Assembly (NCBI GenBank): GCA_025716855.1
Contig: JAIXMQ010000009.1
Coordinates: forward strand, 248,001-312,000
DNA length: 64,000 nucleotides
Direction: 5' to 3'
Source of the DNA: Pilaira anomala
Lineage: Eukaryota > Mucoromycota > Mucoromycetes > Mucorales > Mucoraceae
Position numbers and translations under genes: made by a program. Positions 11,429 to 19,994 of this stretch are shown in pieces; position 1 is the first letter of the stretch; each line of letters starts with the position of its first letter. The notes beneath the pieces were generated by a model. It did not search any database, had not been told where the DNA came from, and worked only from the letters and a program-made list of their open reading frames with translations.

Positions 11429-12867
11429 TTATTTCTTTACTTCTTCCTTCTTTTCCTTCTTCTCCTTCTTGGGGGGAGCATAAGGAGTAGAAAGAAGCTT
11501 GAGGATTTCCTCATCCTTGACAGTCTTATCAGACTTGACGTTGGCAGCATCGTAACGAGGGTTAGTGAGCAAAGTGTTACCGTTCTTGGTAACCATGACA
11601 GTAGCCAAATATTGAGCAACAACAGCTTCATCACGTTCGTACATAACATCGTAAGGTAAAACGGTTTGATGCTTGGCAGCTTCAACAATACCCATACGAG
11701 CCTTACGCTCATCATCAAGATCACGGAGAGTGAAAGGGAAAGCACCGGCCTTGGTTTGAATTTCGCTTAAAACAGCACGAGAAGCGGCCATCTTAAGTTG
11801 ATAACGGATACCAGTCTTCTTGTAGATGGTGGTACGGGTCTTCAAGGGACGAACCTTACCTTCACCAGTGGAGATGAGGATATCAACAGCATAAACTTCG
11901 TTTTCGTTGAATTCGATACGCTTGAAATCACGGAGATGGTTATCGGTAGGGTTCAAGATGATTTGCTTTTCACCATCAGTCTTATCCTTGAGTTGGTTGT
12001 GAGATAACATACCTTCAACAGCCTTAACACCGTAAGCTTCAGTAATCTTATCAACAATCTTGGTGACTTCCATGTTCTATAACGAAAAAATAATTGTTAC
12101 TAATTTGACATTTTTTTTCTTTTTTATTTAGTTACCTTGTGACCAGGACGGATCAAACGGAGAGCGGCTTCCATAGCGGTCTCAGCGGCCTTGATAACAT
12201 CAGCCTTGGAACCAGTAACGGGTTCCTTAGCACCAACAACAACAGTGGTGGCAACAGTGGCACAATAACCATCGAATTGAGCACCTAATTGACTAAATAA
12301 AATCATTAGGAACCTTTTTTTACAACTTGTTTTTGCCCTGATTTTTAAAAATATACTTACATCTTGGCAACATCACCTTCCTTCAAGACGAGAGAAGACT
12401 CGGGATCAGAGGGGAGAGGAGAGAAATGAGCAACACAGTTGTTAACGGAAATAGTGGTGGGGAATCCAACACCTAATTTTTTTTTTGTTAGTAAAAAATT
12501 TTATGGACTCAGCCACTCTTCTCTCTTTTTTTTCTTTACCCTTGGTAATCTTGTTCTTTCCCTTCTTGTTATAGATAGCACTGGTAGCTTCAACAAGAGC
12601 CTTGTCACCAGCAATACAGATGTCAATGACCTTGGCACCAACAACACAAAGCTTAATAACTTGGTCGAGGACGGCTAAAAGAAATAAAAATTACTTAGAA
12701 CAATAAAAAGACGCGTTTTAATTTCTTGTATTATTATTATTATTATTACCATCGGCGATCTTTCCGGCATCCTTATACTTGGTTTGGACGTTGCTGTCAG
12801 AAACGTCGAGAACGACGGGTTCAGTGACCTTCTTGGTCTCAGTAGGCTTAGGAGCAGTATCGGCCAT
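11429..12867 (-). CDS. PA2G4: PA2G4/EBP1-like protein (catalytically dead methionine aminopeptidase fold)
   Basis: Five exons on the minus strand: 12750-12867, 12540-12674, 12361-12472, 12136-12292, 11429-12076; 389 residues. The family keeps the methionine aminopeptidase fold, binds ribosomes near the exit tunnel and acts in ribosome biogenesis and growth control. Typical segments: [120 protein letters not shown]. It ends in a Lys-rich tail ([15 protein letters not shown]) like the basic tail of PA2G4 rather than budding-yeast Arx1. The interrupted exon 2/3 region has a T-rich intron (12473-12539). The gene is convergent with Atg29, with a 255-base spacer. Confidence 0.93.
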
Positions 12868-14027
12868 TTTTAATTATTTTGATATGAAAAGAAGAAAGGC
12901 TAGAAAAAAATTTATTTCCTTTTATTTTCTCCCTTCCATTTCCCTCCCCAAAGAAAGAAAAGCTTGTCACATTTTTTATTTTTAACATTTTGTAACCACG
13001 TAAATTTCTTTGAAAAAGATGACGATCTTTGGAGTGAAGTATGTATCCATGATGGCTAAAGCGACATATGAAAGACATGTAAAAAGATAATGAAATGTTT
13101 ATCATAGAATTGTGGCAAAAAATGATACGCTTTGGTTAAATGAAACGTATAAAAGTGCTCTCAAATACATCCTGCTCCATTGGATTCCATTATCATGATT
13201 ATGAAAACAATTATCTTACAGAAAATTCAGTTACGTCTCTGAATTTAACTATCTTTATATAGTACTTGTATAGTAATATACTCATGTGTGTCGCCCGAGC
13301 GCTCCTAATTATTTTTAAGAGTTTTAGACAAAATTCCAACTTACTAGAACACTATACTGAGCAATTTATATTAAAAAATGAAAGGAAGAAGCATACTCAG
13401 TTAAAAAGTACGTATCTGCTTTTGAACAGAAAGCTAACATTGTAATAAATATATTCCCCATACGTTGTGTGTAACCAATGATACAAATACAAACTATACT
13501 TGTTTGCACTGCTTGAGAATTTCCAATTTACAGTGAATACAATGATTCTACACTGTTTTATAAATGGAGAGACAACCATTTCGGCCCGAGTAACTGTCAA
13601 CGCATCATGTTTGTTACCGAAATCAACTAGGTTTAGGTCACGATTTGAAGCCTCTTTTTTTAGTATGTGCATAGTTGGCATGACAACAGATCAGCGAACT
13701 TCGTTGCTACGGCTACCGATAAATTGCTAATCTAAATAGTTTTTTTTTCTTGATAAACAGAATAAAAGTCCCTTCTCATCTATTATCCGAACAAATAATA
13801 TTTGTTTGTTATTTCATTCATTTACTAAATGTTTCGCTCAAGTTCTTATATTTGCTATTTTTTTAAAAAAAAAACATGGTCTCTCTTTTTGTTTACATAT
13901 TGATGTTTATTATTTGTATATATAGAAAGCTGTTAGCATTGCGGATGGGGGTAGTCTATGAGGGAAAAATTGATCGAGAGTGAGAGAGATAGGGTTTATA
14001 CAATTTGGGAAAAATCTCTTTTTTTTT
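12868..14027. other. Intergenic, nothing firmly recognised
   Basis: About 1.2 kb upstream of PA2G4 and downstream of the Pam18 gene. A 94-codon minus frame at 13397-13681 has mixed composition but no domain I recognise. The rest is AT-rich with poly-T tracts. The PA2G4 promoter must lie in the left part. Confidence 0.4.
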
Positions 14028-14501
14028 CTACTTCTTCACTTTTGTATCTAAAAATTCCTTTGCCTCATTAATCTTTAAGGCTAAAAATGGTGAGCCTCCA
14101 CGATCAGGATGGTTGAGTAACATGATTCGTCTATGTGCTTCCTTAATCTTTTGTTTAGTTGCTTGAGATTCTCTACAAATAGTTTTATAATATTAGACAC
14201 ATTTATTTCCCATCTATGCTAAAAATCCATATATCTATCTTACCTGATACCAAGAATTAATGCGGCTTCTCTCTTATTCATCTTTGCATCAAATCCGCCC
14301 TTATAAAACTTTGACATTCTAGGTGTCTTTGGTAATTTTTGATATTCTTGGAAAGCTTTAATACCGAGACGACCAGCAGTGGCTGCTCCTGCAACGGCAA
14401 AACCAATAACAACAGCTGTTGACTAACGTTTGAAACAAAAATTCCACATGAACTGTTAGTAACTTTATTGATTCAAACCCATAGTGTTCTTTCATTACCA
14501 T
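14028..14501 (-). CDS. PAM18: Mitochondrial import motor J-protein Pam18/Tim14
   Basis: 108 residues from three exons: 14499-14501 (only the ATG), 14244-14422 and 14028-14172. The protein anchors in the inner membrane and stimulates mtHsp70 at the TIM23 channel. One N-terminal membrane segment ([18 protein letters not shown]), a short linker, the family hallmark [20 protein letters not shown], then the J-domain with [18 protein letters not shown] containing HPD at residues 82-84 and [10 protein letters not shown]. The length suits the short animal-type Pam18. The exon holding only the start codon is inferred: the ATG at 14501-14499 is directly followed by GTAATG, and the acceptor TTAG at 14423-14426 gives M-STAVV, matching the family N-terminus. 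The upstream frame of exon 2 contains no other suitable start. Confidence 0.88.
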
Positions 14502-14855
14502 CTTATTTAATCAATGAGAAAAAAAGTTAATAGAAAATAAAAATCTCCCTGAGTTTTTTTCTTTTTTTTTCTGGGTTCCCTACACCCAAATTTTACTGGA
14601 TTTCCCACTTGATTGTTTCAAAAGCAGTCCATTGACCCTTTCCAAAAATGAAAAAAACTACCTGTCAGTACAGCATGTTTGTCCTATGAACGTGTTTTTC
14701 AAAACAGAATTGCTCATTTATTATAGATCGCACTCTTTTTAATTATTTAGTGAAAGTATACCACTTTAAATTTGTGATTTGAGTGGATATTTACCAATCA
14801 AATTACTAATGAAAATATAGTTTATCATGGACAAGACACTATTACAATGAGGAAA

Positions 14856-15194
14856 ATTAAACATCACCTACCTAGATTTCCTAATACGTAAAACCCAATC
14901 ACCCACTCAATCCCCCAGTTTTTTTTTACCATTGCGCTTCGATAGTAGAGCTCCTACGCTACCCTTTGTGTTTATTGACCTTAATTAAGTTTTTTTGATA
15001 AAGAAAAAGGCGAAACTATAGCTAGTTTTTTTTTTGTTAAGGTAAGAAAAATAACTAAGATCAGTAAACATGTAGCATAGAATAAGTTCTTTGTTACGTT
15101 AATGCAATGGTAGTTTTAAAAAGACTCGGCTTATTTTAAAAAAGAAAAACTGAGTGATTTGGGGGGAAATAAATGGGTAGTGGGTGATGTTTAA
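14856..15194. mobile_element. MITE, best preserved copy, long imperfect inverted repeat, TTAA at both ends
   Basis: A 339-bp non-coding element. Left end ATTAAACATCACC and right end GGTGATGTTTAAT are perfect inverted repeats of 13 bp, and similarity extends inward over most of both arms (for example ACCATTGCG..TAG versus its counterpart near 15105-15115, and AAAGAAAAAG). Reading TTAA as the duplicated target, the element proper starts ACATCACC; TTAA duplication is typical of piggyBac-type elements. Related copies are at 4350-4545, 37110-37250 and 55690-57535. The right arm contains ATGTAGCATAG..AATGCAATGGTAG, shared with the 37-kb and 57-kb copies. Confidence 0.7.
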
Positions 15195-15858
15195 TTTTTA
15201 CATACAAATTCCCTCTCCTATATTGTGTACATACATGATCCACAGCAGCAATCACACTTTAAATTAGGATCTGATGGGATGTAATATTTTCAGGTTTTAA
15301 CTATTAAGAGTATATACTAAGCTGATTTATGCATTGCATCCTCCTATCAATAATACAAGACAACAATTCAATAACTTGCTAACTATCTTAATTTTTACAT
15401 TTCTCGTAAAAAAAAAAAGATGATATGTAAGAATAATGTACCTACCGTACCCGCTCTACTTAAGGCTGAAAAAAGTTTTAGATGTAATTGAATCATGTAA
15501 TAAAAAAACGAGACGATTATATTAGAATAGGGACGCGTGTAGATGGTAATTAAAAACTTTATATATCTCTGATCTTAACATCAGCTGTCATTGAGCGATA
15601 ATTAAATCTAAGAAAAGAAATCTTATTGATTGCAAAATATTTAAAACGTAACCTGAACATGCTGAATATCTCTTTAAATATCTAGATTGTTTTTAAAAAG
15701 TTGCTGCGGTTTTTTTTTACTACCAGTTAGTTAGAGTTGCTGCGGTCTTCGGTAATTCAATCTTGCAAATCAAAAAATCTATCAAACGTTTTAAAATATA
15801 TATATAAACATGAAAAGATAACTTTTTGCTGCTTTTCGTCTACTACTTTCTCTAATAT
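15195..15858. promoter_or_regulatory. Upstream region of the ABC transporter gene, no specific element seen
   Basis: About 660 AT-rich bases between the MITE and the transporter start codon. A short direct repeat, GTTGCTGCGGT, occurs at about 15700 and 15737. No TATA box or known drug-responsive element could be assigned with confidence. Confidence 0.3.
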
Positions 15859-18853
15859 ATGAAGCATAAATATATGGAACGAATAGATCACGAGTCACTG
15901 GAGCAACCGAATCAATTGCATAGTTCTTCGTCAGAAAGTACTATTCCAGACGTTCGCAACAAAAGTTATGGATATCAAGATACTTATGGGGAGTCAGATG
16001 CAAATCAAGTATCAGTAGAAGGTAGCAAAACCTTTTTTATTTTATTTTATTTGCGTACATATTTACTTAAATACCTTATATAGATGCAAAGGTTGAGTAT
16101 GAAGATCTTCGTCGTGAACTGAGTCGATTAAGTCAACGAGCATCACATTCCAAAGCGGAAGAAGGTAGAGCTGATAGTGAAGATTTCAACCTTGATGAAT
16201 ACTTGCATGGTATCTTGAGAGAAAAGGATGCTAGTGGTCATAAAAGAAAACATATTGGTGTCTCTTGGAGAAATTTGCATGTCGAGGTAATTTTTATAAA
16301 CTATTACTTGATCTACTGAAATATTTCAAGATCTAAAACACTGTTCTATATAGGGCTTAGGTGCCGATGCTTATTTGATTCCAACCGTTATTAGTAGCGT
16401 TGTATCACTATTAAAGTTTTGGAAGTTCTTTCAAAAAAATAAAACAACAAGCACCAAAAATATTATCGACAATCTCACTGGATGTTGTAGAGATGGTGAA
16501 ATGCTTCTAGTATTAGGTCGCCCTGGGGCTGGTTGTACCTCTTTTCTTAAAGTTATTTCCAACATGAGAGAATCATATACTTGTATTGATGGTAATGTTA
16601 ACTATGGTGGTATTGATCCTGTGACATTTTCTAAAAGATACCGTGGTCAAGTTTGTTATAATGGAGAAGAGGATCTTCATTACCCTACTTTAACAGCTCA
16701 ACAAACTCTTAAATTTGCACTTCGTACCAAGACACCTGGCAAACGTACTGGTAATGAAACAAAAGAAGCTTTTGTCGATCGCATTTTATATATGCTTGGT
16801 AATATGCTTGGCTTAACAAAACAAATGAACACACTTGTTGGTAACCCTTTTATTCGAGGTCTCTCTGGTGGAGAACGTAAACGTCTTTCAATTGCTGAAC
16901 AAATGACTACAAGTAGCGCCGTTAACTGTTGGGATTGTTCAACTCGTGGTCTTGATGCTGCTTCAGCTCTTGATTATGTCCGATCACTAAGAATTATGAC
17001 CGACATTTTTGAAACCACCACGATTGCCACACTTTATCAAGCATCTAACAACATTTTTAATTTGTTTGATAAGCTACTCCTCTTAGATGATGGCTATTGT
17101 ATTTATTTTGGTCCTATTAGTGAGGCTAAGATGTATTTCGAAGATCTTGGATTTCATTGCCCTCCTCGCAAATCGATACCTGATTTTTTAACCGGTTTAT
17201 GTAATCCTATTGAACGTGAATATAAACCTGGATATGAAAACTGTACACCAAAATATGCCTCAGAATTTCAAAAGAGATATATGGAATCTGAAATTCATAA
17301 AGCCATGTTAAGAGATCTTGAAGATTATGAAAATACAATTGAGAGAGATAATCAACCAACCAAGTTTGAAGATGCTGTTTGTGAAGAACATCAAAAACGT
17401 GCTGGAAAAAACGGTCCTTATATTGCATCTTTCTTTCAGCAGGTTAAAGCACTTACCATTCGTGAGCATCAACTTTTAATCAAGGATACGGAAGCTCTTA
17501 TTTCTCGCTATGGTACCATGCTTATACAAGGTTTGATTACAGCTTCCTGCTTTTTTCTACCCCCTATGAACGGTGTTGGTGCCTTATCTCGTGCTGGTGC
17601 TATTTTTTTTTCAGCCATGTTTAACGTTTTTATTTCTCAATCTGAACTTGTTCGTTTCTTAATGGGTCGTCCTATTCTCGAGAAACATAAACAGTTTGCT
17701 CTGTATCGTCCATCAGCTTATTACATTGCCCAAGTTGTAATGGATGTACCTTATTGTCTAGCCCAAGTTATGCTTTACCAAATTTGCTCTTATTTTATGA
17801 TGGGACTGAATTTGACTGCTGGTAAATTTTTTACCTCTTTTCTTATTCTTTTCTTTTTAACTATGTGTATGAACGGCTTCTTCCGATTCTTTGCTTCTAT
17901 TACCACAAGTTTCTTTCTTGCTACACAAGTAACTGGTATCTTATTGATTGCTACCACTAGTTACACTGGCTATACTATTCCTTATGCAAAAATGCGTCCA
18001 TGGTTATCGTGGTTATATTATATTAATCCTATTACTTATGGTTATAAAGCTTTAATATCTAACGAGATGGAAGGTCAGATTTATTCTTGTGAAGGGCTTG
18101 GAAATGCTGTACCCTATGGCCCAGATTATCAAGATTGGGATCACAAAATTTGTACTATGCAGGGTGGTGTTCCTGGTGAACCTTTTGTTCGTGGTGACGA
18201 TTATCTTCGTACGGCTTTTTCATATAATGTTGAAGATCTATGGGCTCCTGATTTTATTGTCGTTGTTGCATTTTTCATCTTTTTTACTGCTATTACTGCC
18301 ATGTCAATGGAATGGCTCAAGATTTATAAATCAACTACACTTACCAAGCTTTATCTTCCTGGTAAAGCACCCAAAGTACGTACAACTGAAGAAGAAGAAG
18401 AACGTCATCGCAAACAGAATTTCATCTCTGGTAATATGGAAAAGATTTCTTCTGGTACTACTTTTTCCTGGCAACATGTTAATTATAGTGTTCCAGTTAA
18501 GGGTGGTCAGCTTACATTACTGGACAATATCAATGGTATTGTAAGACCGGGTCATTTAACTGCTTTGATGGGCTCTTCTGGTGCTGGTAAAACGACTCTC
18601 TTGGATGTTCTTTCACGTAGAAAGACGATTGGTACTGTTAAAGGAGACGTCTTTTTAAACGGTGAAGCTCTTATGAATGATTTCGAGCGTATTACTGGGT
18701 ACTGTGAACAAATGGACGTTCATCAGCCTGCTGTTACTGTTCGGGAAGCACTTCAATTTTCTGCTCAATTGCGTCAACCAGCTGAAACACCATTAGAAGA
18801 AAAAAATGCATACGTTGAACAAATTATTCAGCTTTTGGAAATGGAAGATATTG

Positions 18854-18971
18854 CACACCCAGAGAGTTTTGCGGGTTTTTAAAGACGATTTTTTTTGGAC
18901 ATTCCCTATATACACACCCAGAGAGTTTTGCGGGTTTTTAAAGACGATTTTTTTTGGACATTCCCTATATA
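18854..18971. repeat. Perfect 59-bp tandem duplication of the transposon left end
   Basis: The 59 bases from CACACCCAGAGAGT to CCCTATATA at 18854-18912 are repeated without change at 18913-18971. Each copy starts with the terminal repeat, so the element has two stacked left termini. The ABC frame stop (TAA at 18880-18882) falls inside the first copy. Confidence 0.95.
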
Positions 18972-19444
18972 GTAATGAAATCGGGTTACGAAATTTTTAC
19001 AATTTATTCTCAACAGCCAAACAGATTAAAGGATATATCATTAATAATATGAGCTATTTGGAGTTCTCATTGGATAGAATATGTATGTTTAATTGGGCTT
19101 TTATTTTTAAAATGATGTAATGGATGTATACTGCTGCCACGTACGCTGCCTTACCAGTCGCCTGAAGCCCTTTCAGGATGGTTTAAATGATCACAAAATC
19201 AAATAAACGATACTTCAGCGTCTGGAAAACAGTGTACGGTATTGAATAGAGCATCTATCTAAGACAATGCGTACAAACCTATATAAAAATAATTAGTAAA
19301 TAATGTTCAAATAGTTAAACAGTAATAAAAACGTTACCTTATTGTCTTTGTTGTTCACAATCGATAATTATATCTAATAAAAGCTAATAAAAGCAGTATA
19401 CAAGTTAATACATAGTGAATAAATACAAAGATAAAATGCATACC
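18972..19444. other. Non-coding part of the transposon left side
   Basis: AT-rich interval between the duplicated terminus and the small minus-strand gene. No frame with family features; a short GC-richer patch near 19130-19180 (CTGCCACGTACGCTGCC) may be subterminal sequence. The 3' UTR of the minus-strand gene may lie here. Confidence 0.3.
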
Positions 19445-19863
19445 TTAATTTCTAGTTCTTACTGCACGCGACATACCTTTATAATTAAATGAAAAAAGTT
19501 AGAACTAAGTTAATTGAGACAAATGTAAACTGTACATACCAAAAGTAATAAGCGATAACAGCAGATAATACCTAGTACATAGAGAGAGTGTTAGTATGGG
19601 TTATTCCTTTGCGTTATTATGAGTTCATACCTTGTATTATCGTAAGCCATACTCACTTTAAAAAAGAAAAAAAAAATTAGTAAAAGAAAAAAAAATTTTT
19701 AAGTAAAAAAAAAAGAAGTGAATGTGAATACCTTATGATAAAATAAGAAAGCCATGAGTATGCCAGTCAACAGAGAGTCAAGTAGGAACTATAATAAAGA
19801 TAAGTTTATAAAAGAATCTTAAAAAAATAAACAAATTACTTACCATGTCAACTGTTGAGGAAA
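19445..19863 (-). pseudogene. Small multi-exon gene inside the transposon, probably decayed; possible membrane protein
   Basis: Minus-strand splice signals are regularly placed: candidate exons 19844-19863, 19732-19788, 19631-19655, 19540-19571 and 19445-19476, each bounded by GTAAGT/GTATGT-type donors and TAG/AAG acceptors. The first two read SSTVDM-FLLDSLLTGILMAFLFYHK; the last three join in one frame as SMAYDNTRYYLLLSLITFG then MSRAVRTRN and a stop. The phase between the 57-nt and the 25-nt exon is off by one base (an added G would give K-V-S-M), so either one base was lost or the model is wrong. Two hydrophobic stretches suggest a small membrane protein. I do not recognise the family. It may be a captured host gene fragment or an accessory gene of the element. 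Confidence 0.35.
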
Positions 19864-19994
19864 CTGAAAGAAACAGATGGAAAAAAAAAAAAAAAAAAAA
19901 GTCCAAGAAATTGCAATCAAAAGTCACTAAAATTTAAATATGACGAAATGTCGACCAGTCAAAAACACACTTCTTCCCTTTACTTCCCTAAATA

